From the NCBI GenBank assembly GCA_028571685.1, contig CM053162.1, forward strand, positions 11,908,001 through 11,972,000: DNA of 64,000 bases, given 5' to 3'. Shown piece after piece: positions 1 through 12,344 of the stretch. Every line of letters starts with the position of its first letter. Positions within the stretch are counted from its first letter, which is position 1. The notes beneath the pieces were generated by a model. That model made no database searches and was not told the origin of the DNA. It saw only the letters and a program-made list of their open reading frames with translations. This DNA comes from Heterohyrax brucei (Eukaryota > Chordata > Mammalia > Hyracoidea > Procaviidae). Made by a program: the position numbers and the translations under genes.

Positions 1-460
1 GTTGGGCAGATAGACCTTCATTATAGTATTCTCTTAAACTTTTCTGTATATTCAAAGTATTGAATATTTCAAAATTAAGAAAAAAAATTAAGGTAGTATT
101 TTTGCATCAGCTTCTAGTGCTTTGTATTCGTTCCTTAGCTCCTGATTATATAGGATAATCATGACCCCAGACCTGTTTCTTGTGGTCATATTTTCTAGTT
201 GGTTTGTTCAGTAAACTGTTTCTCAAGAGTTCTGTTCAGTATAAGCCAAGCAAGCTTTATTTGTATCAGTAGGCTTTTAGATAATAATTGGTACAGAAAT
301 AAGTGTAATACAAGAGGCCTTTTGTCTCAATTTTTCTCTTTTTGTAAATTTCACTTCTTGAATTTTATTTTGAAAAGAAGTTATAGAACATCATTGCTGT
401 TACTAGATGCTGATGAGTTCATTCTGACTAATGACTCCATGTGACAGTAAAATGTCTTTG
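1..460. other. ARHGAP32 intron, no feature recognised
   Basis: AT-rich intronic sequence upstream of the first exon in the window. No splice-flanked coding block, repeat head or RNA gene is visible. The 81-codon open frame at 199-444 shows no recognisable protein and is treated as chance. Confidence 0.5.
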
Positions 461-590
461 TAGGGTTTTCTTGGCTGGAATCTGTATTGAAGCGGATCAT
501 CATCTCTTTCTCTCATTGAGTGGCTGGGTGGGTTTGAACTTTAACCTTTGAATGAGCAGTCAAGCACTTAACACTTGTGCCACCAGGGCT
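461..590 (-). repeat. AfroSINE, old, 3' truncated
   Basis: Read on the minus strand the element starts 'agccctggtggcac' and has the tRNA-like B-box region around 530-560 (cf. 'ggtttgaac' on +). The right part and tail are lost or too diverged to see. Confidence 0.75.
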
Positions 591-2953
591 GTTTTTTAGA
601 ACATTAGTCCATGTATATGATAACAAGGTGAGAAAAATGAATTTGACAGTTGTTTAGAGAAAAACTTTTTTTATATCATTGGTTTGAATAGATGCATTGT
701 TATGCTTTAAATAAAAGCAAGTTACAGAATTTGAAGTTAAAATTCAAATCTTTTCATATTTATTTAACATATTTCAAGGTGTACAAGGCTTAGAACTGTA
801 GCAGTTGGAAGGTTATTGCCAAGTGCCGTCGAGAGAGGCTTAAATATCACATAGTACAGCTGCCTGTTTTTGTCTTTCCCTACTTTAAATTTCCGCCAAA
901 TGGTCATTGAGCTTGTGTTTGAGAACTCTGAGTAAAGACAGGATATTGTATACAATGTGTGACAATCTACTGGGCCTGTTAAATGTTACTATCATACTTT
1001 ATTATGGCTTAGGTTTAACCTAAGCCTAAGAGCAATCTCCGCAGGTATTATCTATCTGTACCCCATCCTATAATGTTGTGTGCTTGACTTTTGGAATTTA
1101 TCATAGATGTCAGGACTTGATTTGTATTATCTGGGCTCAAACTATCTTTCTTTTCACCAGGAGAAGCCATTCTAACCCCACACTTGTTCAGATTAGACTG
1201 AAAATTTTCTGAGAATCAATTTAGAGGACTTTGGCTTGGGTGAAGTATGAGAAAGCAAGAGTTCATTGGTCTTTCTGGAGAAACGTTATGCTCATGTAAT
1301 CAAAAATACCCGTGGTCCCACCTCTCCATGTCAGAGTTCACTGTGGCTTGCCCAACTGAATATTTTTAGTATATCCCTGTAAACTGGTTATTGGTATAAT
1401 AAAGATTTACTTTGGCGATACTAAGTCATGTGTCATAAAGCTTTTAACTACTGGAAAAACTAGTCTGGTAGGATTTGTTTCAAATTCATGCCTAACTGTT
1501 ATACGTTGAGTTTAAAATATGGACTTTAAATATAAGATGGCTTTAGTTGTTTTTGTATGAGGATTATTTATTTTATTTTTGTATATTTTATCTACAGAAA
1601 TACCAGTGCTGTTATCTTAGTGTTTCTAATACAGCATATTCTGTACACTGTAATTGTAACATTCTCATTGCTACCTTCCAGTATCCATCTGTAGAAATGG
1701 GTGTGTAAGCACTTAGCTGTCTAAAACCAAACCCCCTCTACCATCCTCAGTACTTCTGTTATAATTGACAGTATTTCATCATTCTGCTTCTATGTTATTA
1801 CTATGAACAGGGTGCCAATACCTTCTTTGTTAAAAGGATTTAGTTAGATTGGATGGATTGGTAGGGACAGTGTGTCAAAAATAAGCTGTTTCTGGCCATT
1901 TTACTACTTAGGAGTAGGGTGATAATTCAGTACACGTGTATATCAAGTAGCATGTATGTTTTGAAGTGTTGCTAGATCTTCCAGTCTGAGTATAGTCAGG
2001 TTGAGTGTTTTATTGGCTAAAATTTTTAATTCAGTGGAAATTTCTTGATAGATAATGGGTTTATTACAGATATTAGAGATTTACACCACAATTGTCTCTA
2101 CCTCAATGAATTTAGAATGCCAATAACAAGAAAAGCAACAACAGAGCTTAAACTGTACAGGACATAGTTTTAATTTTTCTCTTATTTCTAGTCACCATTT
2201 TAAATATCATTACAGTGTCTCAGATTGGGCTATACATGGGCAGAAACAGACCACATTGTTCCTTTTCCCAATCCAAGTTTAGATTTAAAATTCCTGGTTT
2301 ATTTAGTAATGGTTTTTAGAAATATAGTAGAAGCAAGGCAGCCACACACCACGTAGAAGCCAGAAGCCAGACTGGTGCATTTATCAGTCCAGTCTGTCAG
2401 AATGGTGGAGCACCAGCTACAGGCATACAGTATCTAGTGGTGCTCTCTGCATATTGTACTGCAGCCTTTAATTATTTGGGCTTTATGTCATTTAAGGTAG
2501 AGTAAGCATGAATAGTCTTTACCTCAATAGAAAAAGATAGATAAGTTTCGTCGTTCTTCAGCCAAGTTTAATATCAAAACAAAAAAGCAGAGTTGACATC
2601 AAAGCTACTTAGTGTCCTGAAAAATTCTGCACAAGCTGCCCTCTGACTCATGAGATTTTATTCTATATGTGAATTCTGTTAGAGAATCATAAGGCTATGT
2701 CAGTGTAACTTATTAAGTGTTTACTGCTTCACATATAATTAATTTTGATCAATAATTCCAAATATGATATTGCTAATAATTGCTAAAAGAAGTAAATGTA
2801 AGTAATCTTTACTACCTGCAGGCTCATTTCAAAATGGCACCCTCGCTTTTTAAATGTTCATTTATATTCATTGTCGATCCATGCTTTTTTTCTTTTTTCA
2901 GAAACATTTCTGTGGACTCATGAATTTTCATTTAATTATTAACTCGTTGTCTG
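591..2953. other. ARHGAP32 intron, no feature recognised
   Basis: About 2.4 kb of AT-rich sequence. A possible acceptor-like 'ctacag' near 1596 is followed by stops in all frames, so no exon is called. No simple repeat or recognisable transposon is seen; ancient diverged repeats may be present below what the eye can detect. Confidence 0.45.
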
Positions 2954-2969
2954 ACAACCAGTTATAATT

Positions 2970-3129
2970 AAAAAAAAAAAAAAAAAAACACCAAAAACCT
3001 GTTGCCTTGGATTGATTCCTACTCATAGTGACTCTATAAGGTATCAAGATTCTAAGGAGCGGCTTGTGGATTCAGACTGCTGACCTGGTGGTTAGCAAAC
3101 AGTCTCAACCACACCACCAGTTGGGCTCC
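2970..3129 (-). repeat. AfroSINE with poly-A and target duplication
   Basis: Begins on + with a 19-base A run (tail side), then 'gattcctactcatagtgactctat' (SINE tail reversed) and ends with the reversed head 'caccagttgggctcc'. It is flanked by imperfect 16-bp direct repeats, 2954-2969 and 3130-3145 (acaacca-R-ttata-R-tt), the signature of LINE-mediated insertion. Confidence 0.9.
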
Positions 3130-3145
3130 ACAACCAATTATAGTT

Positions 3146-3662
3146 TTCTTTATGATGTTCAAATTGTTCTAAATCTGACTAGTTGGACCCTATTGAAGCC
3201 TGATTCTTTTGGCTTGCCTCCATGAGTCTGGGTGTTTCCTTACTGCCTGTTAACAGTGTGATTTTCCCAGCCTCACTCTGTGATTTTACTTCTGTCCACT
3301 TGCAGCAAGGCACTTCAGTAGGGAGGCCCAGGTTGTTTAGTAGCGAATATTCAGCAAACCAGATGTGAAACCAGAGTGTTCATTGACACTGGTAAATATT
3401 TGTTTCTAAGCCTTTTGAAGGGATAGGAAATGTGTGTGTGTGTGTGTGTTACGAGTTCATGTTGATGTTTCAATTGGAAGTTAATATTACATGGATTTTT
3501 CATAACTTCTTTGATTTTTAGTTATTCCTTTTCTCCCACACCAAAAAAATCTTGATTCCTATTACCAAAGAAAGAAAGAAAGAAAAAGAAAAACCAAACA
3601 CATTGCTATTATGTGAGTTCCAACTTAGCAATCATATAGAAGAGAGTAGAACTGCTCCATAT
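3146..3662. other. Intron with (TG)n and A/G-rich microsatellites
   Basis: Contains a pure TG run near 3431-3450 and a short AAAG-rich run near 3568-3590. No gene or other transposon is seen. Confidence 0.6.
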
Positions 3663-3756
3663 AGAGCCCTCGTGGTGTAGTGGTTAAGAGCTACAGCTGC
3701 TAACAAATAGGTCAGCAGTTGGAATCCACCAGCTGCTCCTTAAAAACCCTACAGAG
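3663..3756 (+). repeat. AfroSINE, left part, split by L1-A
   Basis: 'agagccctcgtggtgtagtgg' head with A box, then B-box-like 'cagttggaatccacc'. The SINE is interrupted after 'aaaaaccctacagag' (3742-3756) by L1-A and resumes at 10983. A tRNA-derived, non-coding retroposon. Confidence 0.92.
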
Positions 3757-4752
3757 ACGGAGTCAAGATGGCTGACTAAGCCCACGTCTCCTTATATCCC
3801 TCTGGAAACCAAGACCTGAATTGACAGTCAAACAGAGCCTTCTGGTCACCTAATCAGCCTCAGGACACGGCACAGAGCTGTTAATTGGGACTTCATACCA
3901 CTCAGCGAGAAACCTCCTCTCTTTCGCTGACTGCCGCTCCTGGCTAGCTCCGGCTCTCACGGACAGAAGGTAAACGCACCATTTTGACTTTTTTTTCCTC
4001 TGTCGCAGCTGATGGGCGGAGCTGGGCCTTGCCTGGCGGCTGGACTCAGACGCGCTGCTGGGGGGATAGGCAGGCGAAATTCCCATATTCTGAGAGCCAG
4101 GCTCAGGACTCTGTTAATCTAGCCATTTTGAGCCTTTCGTTTAGTAGCTGCCTCAGCGCGGTTTGCGCGGAGCTTTGTAGTCAGTATGCGGGACGCCATG
4201 TTGGTACCGAGATTTTAGCGGGACCTTGTTCTTAGCCTGGAAGCCGGCAACTGCAAACGGGATAGAGCTTCTCCGACAGAAAAGTAGTGACTTTGGACAG
4301 TGCTGCCTACGTTGGGGGCCCTGCAACAGAAGCAGAGGAATCGCTGCCTCTCGGCACCTTTGGCCCCTGTGTCTGCTGCCTGTGTGGAGGACGCCATCTT
4401 GGATACGGTGGCCGCAGCTGGACCTAATTCTTAGCTGCGGAGCCAGAGCCTGCCCACAGGAGAGTGCTGTCCTATCACAAAACCAGTACTGGACCCAGTG
4501 TTGGATAAGGCTAGGCCCTGTCAGCAGAGGCCACCAGGGCAGTAGCATTGCTGTATTCTGAACTAGTTTGTTATCATCTGAGGTTAGGTATAGTGGCGCT
4601 TACTTTGTCAGATGAGAAGAGGGACCTCTACACCTGAAAACCTAACTGACTTGTGAACTGGTAAGGTACCTTTTGCTTTACATTTGAAGACAGCCTAGAG
4701 AAACATTTGCAATCCATCCTCACAGTACCTCTTCCGGCCTCTATATACTCAC
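3757..4752 (+). promoter_or_regulatory. L1-A 5' UTR / internal promoter with two ~198-bp units
   Basis: CpG-rich relative to the surrounding intron. The 5' end has 'caagatggc' (3764-3772), the core of the YY1 site known from L1 promoters. Related sites on the other strand occur in 'gacgccatgttgg' (4193) and 'gacgccatcttgg' (4391). The stretch from 4191 and the stretch from 4389 align ('ggacgccat-t-ttgg', then 'ttcttagc', then 'ggccctg...cagcagagg'-like blocks), giving a degenerate tandem unit of about 198 bp. Promoter function is inferred from L1 biology, not shown here. Confidence 0.7.
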
Positions 4753-5712
4753 ATGGGACCCAAAAAGCAACAGACAATTGTGGCATACAAGCAATCACTC
4801 ATGGCTTCAGAAGGCTCCCAAACAAAGCAACCGAGGAGTTTTCCAGATGAAGAAACTTTTATGAAAGCATCAGGAAGTGAATACAAATTGATTATAAACA
4901 GAGCCCTGCTAGACCTTATACAAAATGCAGCAGAACAAAGTGAAAAATTAAACAAGTTGTTCGATCTGATGGAACACCAGTACTCTGAAATCCATCAGAT
5001 CAAGAAGAAAATCAAAGACATAGAAACTTCCATGCAAAGCCAAGAAAACAAAATGGAACAAATGGAGAAAAGAATTTCTGACTTGGAAGACAGAGCTACT
5101 GATGCCAGCGTCTATGAGCAGAAATCAGAAAAAAGAAACAAGAAAAATGAAGAAACGTTAAGAAGCATATGGGACTCTATTAAGAGGAATAACCTTTGAT
5201 TAATTGGAGTCCCTGAACAGGGTGAGACATCTGACAACACAGAGAGTATGGTTGCTGAGCTGCTGAAAGAAAACTTCCCAGAAATCATGAAGAAAGAGAA
5301 TATAGACATCTCAGATGCATATCGGACGCCACCCAATATAGATCTGAAAAGAAAGACTCCAAGACATATTATAATCAAGCTTAACAAAATGAAACATAAG
5401 CAACAACTCTTAAAGGCAGCAAGACTCAAGGCAAAGCTAACATTCGGAGGGAAACCCTGTAGGCTCTCATCAGATTTCTCAGCAGAAACCATGCTGGCAC
5501 GGAGACAGTGGCATGACACATTCAAAGTCTTCAAGGAGAAGAACTTCCAACCAAGAATTATATATCCTGCAAAACTGTCTTTCAAATACGAAAATGAAAT
5601 TAAGACATTCCCAGACAAACAGAAACTAAGAGACTTTGTAAAAACCAAACCCAAACTACAAGAAATACTAAAAGAAGTTCTTGGCTTTGGCTTAGAAGAA
5701 CAAAACCACTAG
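4753..5712 (+). pseudogene. L1-A ORF1 (RNA-binding chaperone), one in-frame stop
   Basis: A single 320-codon frame from ATG 4753 to the stop at 5710-5712, broken only by TGA at 5197-5199. The product corresponds to the L1 ORF1 protein, a trimeric RNA chaperone that coats L1 RNA. Residues about 45-125 are heptad-rich with many E/K/Q (coiled coil: 'EQSEKLNKLFDLMEHQYSEI'). Residues after the stop form the RRM and C-terminal domain, including 'LIGVPEQGE', 'RTPPNIDLKRKTPRHIIIKL' and 'FGGKPCRLSSDFSAETMLAR'. The start was chosen because it follows the 5' UTR and gives the usual N-terminus 'MGPKKQQ'. The stop codon lies where the surrounding block normally has an arginine, so a C-to-T change at a CpG is the likely cause (inference). 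Confidence 0.93.
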
Positions 5713-6134
5713 CTTTATATTTTAGAATGACACACTACTCAATACTCTACTCATTTAGGGAAGGCTCCAAAGTAAATCACAGCTTTGATATGGAAAGAAG
5801 CAATCCAGTGATCATCATGAAAACTATGGTGTCATCATAATAAAAAGAGGGATGTACTACAGTTGTTACAGTCCTTCCAGATGGAGAGGAAGATGACAAG
5901 ACTGGTAGTAATTAAAATTGGGTTTATAAATAGTTTATTAATGGGGTTCATAGGGGCATCTGTAAAGCGCAACAAAGATGTATCATACCATTCCAAGAAA
6001 TCTAACACACAAATCTCAACAACTATAAAACCAGCTCTGAAAAAGGTGAAAAGTCAACTCACAAAAAAGAGTGTCCCAGAACAGACTAATAAGATCAACA
6101 GAGAAAACATCAACATAAAAATAAACATATCACA

Positions 6135-9100
6135 ATGGCAGCAGTGAACACATACCTATCAGTAATTACATTGAATGTGAATGGACTGAATGCTCCAGTA
6201 AAGAGACACCAAGTGTCGTCTTAGATCAAAAGACACGACCCATCCATTTGTTGTCTACAAGAAACCCCCTTGAGACCTAAAGACAGGAACAAACTGAAAA
6301 TTAAAGGATGGAAGAATATATATCAAGCTAACAAGCTAACAAGCTAAGAAGAGCAGGGGTGGCAATTCTAATCTCAGACAAAATCAATTTAAATGTCAAA
6401 TCCACCGTCGTGGACAAAGATGGTCACTATTTATTGCTGAAAGGTTCAGTACACAAACAAGACTTAACTATATTAAATATTTATTCACCTAATGCCAGAG
6501 CACCTAAATATGTCGAAGAAACACTGACAACGCTCAAAAGAGAGTTAGATGACTCCACAATAATGGTGGGAGACTTTAACACTCCACTCTCATTACTAGA
6601 CAGATCATCTAGAAAAAAGCTCAGTAAAGATACAGAAGACCTCATTGACAAAATTAACCAACTAAACCTCATTGATATATACAGAACTTTCCACCCATCA
6701 GCAGACAACTACACCTTATTCTCCAGTGCACATGGAGCATTCTCCAGAACTGACCACGTGATAGGCCATAATGCAATGCTCAACAAAATCCATACCATTG
6801 AATTACTGCAAAGGATCTTCTCAGATTGTAAAGCCATAAAAGTTGAAATCAGTAGCACAAAAAACAGAGACAGAAAGTGGAACTCTTGGAAACTGAACAA
6901 CATCTTGTTCAAAAAAACATGGGTTATAGAGGAAATCAAGGATGAATTAAAGAAATTCATGGATTCCAATGAGAGCGAAAACACTTCCTACCAGAAGCTA
7001 TGGGATACAGCCAAAGCAGTGCTCAGAGGTCTGTTTATCTCCATAAATGCACACATCTGGAAGGAAGAAAGAAACCAAATCAAAGAACTAACTCTATAGC
7101 TTGAACAAGTAGAAAGAGAACAACAGAAGAACCCCTCGGGCACCAGAAGAAACGAGATCATAAAGATTAAAGCAGAGCTAAATGAAGCAGAGAATAGAAA
7201 AACAATTGCAAAAATTGAAAAGAACAAAAGCTGGTTTTTTGAAAAGATCAACAAAATTGATAAACCACTGGCTAAACTTACTAAAGAAAAGCAGGAAAGG
7301 AAACAAATAACCCAAATTAGAAATGAGAGGGGAGTTGTCACCACAGATGCAACAGAAATCAAAAATATCATAACAGAATACTATGAAAGACTGTACTCTA
7401 ACAAATTTGAAAACCTAGGGGAAATGGAGAAATTTCTTGATTCATATCACCTACCCAAATTATCACAACATGAAGCAGAACAACTTAATAAACCTTCACA
7501 AAGGAAGAGATTGAAAAGGTCATCAAAACACTGCCAACCAAAAATGTCCGGGCCCAGATGCCTTCACGGCAGAATTCTACCAAGCATTTAGAAAAGAGTT
7601 ATCCCCAATACTACTGAGACTATTTCACAGTATAGAAAGGGATGGAGTACTCCCAAACTCATTCTATGAAGCCAGCATAACCCTGATACCTAAGCCAGGG
7701 AAAGATCCAACAAAGACAGAGAACTACAGACCGATATCAGTCATGAACTTAGATGCAAAAATCTTCAACAAAATTCTTGCCAACAGAATACAACAACATG
7801 TCAAGAAAATAATCTATCATGACCAAGTGGGATTCATACCAGGGATGCAAGGCTGGTTCAACATCAGGAAAACAATTAATGTGATAAACCACATAAATAA
7901 CACAAAAGACAAGGATCACCTGATTTTGTCCATTGATGCTGAAAAGGCATTGATAAAGTCCAACACCCATTCATGCTAAAAAACTGTTAGAAAAATGAGC
8001 ATAGACGGCAAATTCCTCAACACAACAGGGGCCATTTATACAAAGCCAGTTGCCCACATCATCCTGAATGGAGAGAGACTGAAAGACTTTCCCTTGAGAT
8101 CAGGAACTAGACAGGGATGCCCACTGTCACCTCTCCTATTGAACATTGTGCTAGAAGTTCTAGCCAGAGCAATTAGACAAGACGAAAAAATAATGGGCAT
8201 CTGCATCGGCAAAGACGAAGTTAAAATCTCCCTGTTCGCAGATGATATGATTGTACATGCAGAGAACCCCAAGGAATCTATAAGTAAGCTACTCACACTG
8301 ATAGAAGAGTTCAGCAAAGTCTGAGGATACAAGATAAACATAAGTAAGTCAGTAGGATTCCTTTATACCAACAACGAGACTGTTAAGGAGGAAATTATCA
8401 AATCAATACCATTTACGATAGCCCCTAAGAAGATAAAGTACCTAGGAATTAATCTAACCAGAGAAACAGCAGACCTTTACAAAGAGAACTACAAGCCCTT
8501 ACTACAAGAAACTAAGAGAGACTTAGATAAATGGAAAAACCTACCCTGCTCATGGATAGGAAGACTTAACATTGTGAAAATGTCTGTTTTACCCAAAGCA
8601 ATTTATTTATATCATGCAATCCCAATACAAGTTCCAGCATCATTTTTTAATGAGGTGGAGAAACAAATCACCAATTTTGTTTGGAAAGGGAAGAAGCCCC
8701 GGATAAGTAAGGTGCTACTACAGAAGAAGAACACACTGGGAGGCCTTTCATTTCTTGACCTTAGAACATACTACACTGCCACAGTGGTCAAAATAGCCTG
8801 GTACTGGTACAACAACAGGCAGATCGATCAATGGAACAGCATTGAGACCCCAGAGATGACACCATCTGCATATTAACAGTTGTTATTCAACAAAGGCCCT
8901 AAGAGTTTAAACTGGGGTAAAAACAGTCTCTTCAACAAATGGTGCTGGCAAAATTGGTTATCCATCTGCAATAAACTCAATCAAGATCCATATCTTACAC
9001 CTTATACAAAAACCAACTCCAACTGGATGAAAGACCTAAATATCAAACCTAAAACGATAAAGCTCATCCAAGAAAAGGTAGGAACAACAATGGAAGTTTT

Positions 9101-9959
9101 AATACACAATGAGGACAGACTCCAAAATCTGTCAAATAAACCTTAATCAACAGAAGAGAAAGTAGATAAATGGGAACTATTAAGAATCAAACACTTTTGC
9201 TTATCCATAGACTTTATTAATGGAATTAAAAGAACAGCCACAGAGTGGGAAAAAATATTTGGTAACTCTATGTCAGATCGACGCCTGATCTCCATAATCT
9301 GTAAGATACTACAAAATATCAATAAGAAGATGATAAACCATCCAATTAAGCGATGGGCAAAGGAGATGGACAGACACTTCACGAAAGAGGAGATCCAGGC
9401 AGCCAAAAAACACATGCGGACATGTTCACCATCTTTAGTTATTAAGAACATTCAAATCAAGACAACAATGAGATACCATCTCACCCTAACAAGATTGGCC
9501 ATGATCCAGAAAACACAAATCAACAAATGCTGGAGAGGCTGTAGAGAAAGTGGAACCCTCCTACACTGTTGGTGGGGTGGCAAAATGGTCCAGCCTCTTT
9601 GGAAGGCAATCTGGCGCTTCCTTAAAAAAATGGATATCGATATACCATTTGACCCAGTAATTCCACTACTTGAAGCATATTCTACAGATTCAAGGCCTTT
9701 CACACCAACGGACACATGCACCAGAATGTTTACCGTAGCACAGTCCACAATAGCAGAAAGATGGAATCAACCCAGATGCCCAACAATAGAAGAATGGATA
9801 GGTAAACTATGGTACATATACTCAATGGAGCACTATGCAATGATTAAGAATAACGATGATTCCAGGAAACATCTCCTAACCTGGTTTCAAATGTAAGACA
9901 TTATGTTGAGTGAAAGTAGTCAGCGACAAAGGGACAAATACTGTATGAGACCTCTATGA
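6135..9959 (+). pseudogene. L1-A ORF2 (endonuclease-reverse transcriptase), multiply broken
   Basis: Starts ATG 6135 with 'LSVITLNVNGLNAP', the N-terminus of the APE-type endonuclease. 'DPSICCLQE' and, in a shifted frame (6359-7099), 'GDFNTPLS' and 'RTDHVIGH' follow. The reverse transcriptase is recognisable from about 7100: '[19 protein letters not shown]', '[11 protein letters not shown]', '[16 protein letters not shown]', and the catalytic 'FADD' at 8235-8246. The C-terminal cysteine-bearing segment reads 'GTLLHCWWGGKMVQPLWKAI' (from about 9551). At least two frameshifts (one near 7970-7995) and several stops (for example after 'RHQVSS' near 6222, and at 8322, 8874, 9144 and 9894) disrupt it. 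It once encoded the nicking and reverse-transcription enzyme of the element. Confidence 0.93.
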
Positions 9960-10982
9960 TAAGACCTCAAAAACAGACTTGTGTATAGAAGAAAAGACTC
10001 TTTCACAGCTGCAAGGGAGGGGAGGGAGGGAGGGAGGGTGGGGGGTGGGCTTATTTTATATAGTTACTAGAAATCTAGTTGGGAGAAAGCGGTGAAAGCA
10101 CACATTAGAAAGAAGAACAACATTAAGTGGACTTCAGCATGACTTGAGTACTCCTTCCATCTTGACTCAATACTGCAAGGATAAAGCAGCTCGGGCAGGT
10201 GGCGGGGGACCATGCTCTTAGGCGAATTCCAGGCCAATTGGCACAACTACCGTTTTGCTAAGAGGGCTGTCTGCACCCCACATTGGTGAGTGGCGTTGGG
10301 GTCTTAAAAGCTGCCAAGCTGCCATCCGAGCACACAGCAAATGGTCCCAACTCAGCAGGAACGGATGCTCACCGAGGACCAAAATGACGTGTGGTAAAGA
10401 CAACCGAGAAGGCAGAGAGACCCGCAAGAGTGGGTGCCTTGATCGACTTGGGACCCGAAGAAGCGGATGGTGCCCGGCCACCACCAGTGATAGCCACGAT
10501 GGAGTTCACAGAGAGGAGTCTCACTGGCATTACAAGAATAAAATGGTGTGCATCATGAGATCTCCAGTAAAAGACCTTAATTGATGGTCCAGCGGTTTTG
10601 GGGTTCCTCTGAGACCATGGCCCCCGGCCCTGATGCTACCCTTTCCCATAAATTATAACAAAGGTCTACTCTTTGGACAGGAATGGATTGGACTTGGAAA
10701 TGCAGAGTGACCACATATTGGAAACACTTTGTGGTTCTAAACATCTACAGGATATCATCTTGCTTACCTCTGGCTGGAGGAAGGGGAATGGGTGGAGAGG
10801 AGGGGATAGGAGGTTGTTGGGAGGATAAGACATGTATGGAGCAGAGAGGAATAGTGTGCAGTCACCGGACAGGGAGAGCAGTGAAAGCTGCTTGTAGGTG
10901 GGCATGTAAATTTATACGTCAATGTACATTTTCACTCAGTTATGTTAAATAATAATAAAAAAATAAAAACAAACAAACAAAC
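9960..10982 (+). other. L1-A 3' UTR with G-rich tract and A-rich tail
   Basis: Non-coding 1-kb tail of L1-A. A G4-capable tract of repeated GGGA/GGGT lies at about 10008-10050. The tail is 'aataataaaaaaataaaaac' followed by CAAA repeats (10950-10982). The same 3' UTR recurs in the window in L1-C, -D, -E, -F and -G and in the fragment at 12345-12965, so it is a good family marker. Confidence 0.85.
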
Positions 10983-10997
10983 AAAAACCCTACAGAG

Positions 10998-11054
10998 CAA
11001 TTCTCTCTGCCCTGTAGAGTTGCTGTGAGTAAGAATCAACTGAGCAGCAGTGGA
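10998..11054 (+). repeat. AfroSINE, right part (continues from 3756)
   Basis: After the L1-A target duplication the SINE tail continues as 'ctgtagagttgctgtgagta' and 'agaatcaactgagcagcag', matching the tails of other copies in the window. Confidence 0.88.
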
Positions 11055-12344
11055 TTAAGCATGTTTAGTCAGAGTAGTCTATACAAGACATTTAAAATAA
11101 TTGTTTGCTCTCTGTGGAGTGCTTAGCAGTTTGGTATACTATTACATACATCTTGTTCAGTTTATTTTCAGAATTAGGATATCAGTTTTTAGCCTTTTAA
11201 ATTTATTATTGAATGTATGTAAATAGAGCATTAACATAACTCAAATATCAGAACTATGTAAAAAGATATATCCGGAGAAGTCTTATCTCCTGTCTATATC
11301 CTCCACTGTGTCTCTACCCTTGATACCCATTTTTCTTTCTGGTTTGGATAAGTAGGAACATAGGTGCGTACTTGTGTGTGTGTGAATGAATTTGTGGTGG
11401 GATTGTGTGCATTCCTTATCCTTTCTAATACTAAAGGTGCTGTTCTCTACTGTGCTTCTCCCACTTAATGATATCTCTTACAGACTACTCCCTATCAGTA
11501 GGTAGAGATCATCTTTTTAAGAGAAAACTAATAATTTTCTGTGTGGATATGTTTTGGCTTATTCAGCTAATTCCCTACTACTGCACTTTTGGGTTATTAA
11601 TGCACACATTGGATTATTTTTAAAGTAACCTTTATAATATTTCCTTTGTGGAATGCTATTAGAAATAAGTCATAAATAAGTGAAACCTTTTGTGCAGTTA
11701 CTGGCTCCTAAAGCCTGTAAAATAAGTGTTGGCTATGTCATCATTAGTATTAAATGGTTATCTATCTCTCTTCAGCAAGCTCTCGTTTTTGCCCCACTGC
11801 AACCTCAAGAGGTAGTGTAATTATTGAGATATAGTCTGTGTTAACATGTTTTGTTCATAAGTGCAAGTTAAATTTCAATTGTGATTCCTTTGAAATAGGC
11901 TAAAAAAACTGAAATGAAAAGAATGCATAACTCATGCCAGTAACCAGTATCACTTGCATTTATGAAGTCCTATAAATATTTTCATTAAATTTGTCATCAG
12001 AATATGAATGTATACTATTAGCATGTATTTTCAAAGTTTTAGCCAGCTAGTAAAATTTGAAACATAAGTCAGAAATTACTCATTTCAGAAAAATAGAGTG
12101 TAATTACCATAAGAGCAACAACAACAGTGAAATGTTTAGCAATGTCCCTGCCAAGAAATAGGTGAAATGTGCCCTTTTCAAAAGTAAATTAGAAAATTTT
12201 ACTAGGTGATATTAAAGATTTAGTAAAATGAAGATATACCCTGCTTCCTGGTGGAAATAATGTAAAAATTAAGATTTTTCAAGTTAATGTATGGTACATT
12301 ATTGAGAATAAACTCATTTATTTTAAAATATATGTATTTAATGT
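11055..12344. other. ARHGAP32 intron, no feature recognised
   Basis: About 1.3 kb of AT-rich sequence with no open frame of interest, no splice-flanked coding block and no repeat I can name. A short AAC-rich run is at about 12115-12126. Confidence 0.45.

Larger units (their letters stand above)
3757..10982 (+). mobile_element. L1-A: full-length L1 LINE retrotransposon
   Basis: A 7.2-kb complete L1: CpG-rich 5' UTR (3757-4752), ORF1 (4753-5712), inter-ORF spacer, ORF2 (6135-9959, broken), 3' UTR with a G-rich tract (10008-10050) and an A-rich tail ending near 10982. The insertion is bounded by a perfect 15-bp direct repeat, aaaaaccctacagag, at 3742-3756 and 10983-10997, and the two halves of an AfroSINE lie on either side. 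That makes both ends secure. Decay in ORF2 means the element can no longer move, but it is the least damaged full-length copy in the window and serves here as the reference for the other L1 pieces. Confidence 0.95.

Noticed and set aside
199-444. 81-codon open frame at the window start
   Set aside because: No homology that I recognise, no splice sites that would give an ARHGAP32 exon, and composition typical of AT-rich intron.
3662-3760. tRNA gene at SINE heads
   Set aside because: A- and B-box-like sequences belong to AfroSINE; no cloverleaf with intact acceptor stem could be formed by eye.
4226-4561. 111-codon frame in L1-A 5' UTR (and antisense 131-codon frame)
   Set aside because: Explained by GC-rich, stop-poor L1 promoter sequence. 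An antisense ORF0-like protein exists in primate L1, but I see no evidence for one here.
10255-10584. 109-codon frame in the L1-A 3' UTR
   Set aside because: Lies wholly in non-coding L1 3' UTR; the frame is not kept in L1-D, -E or -G.
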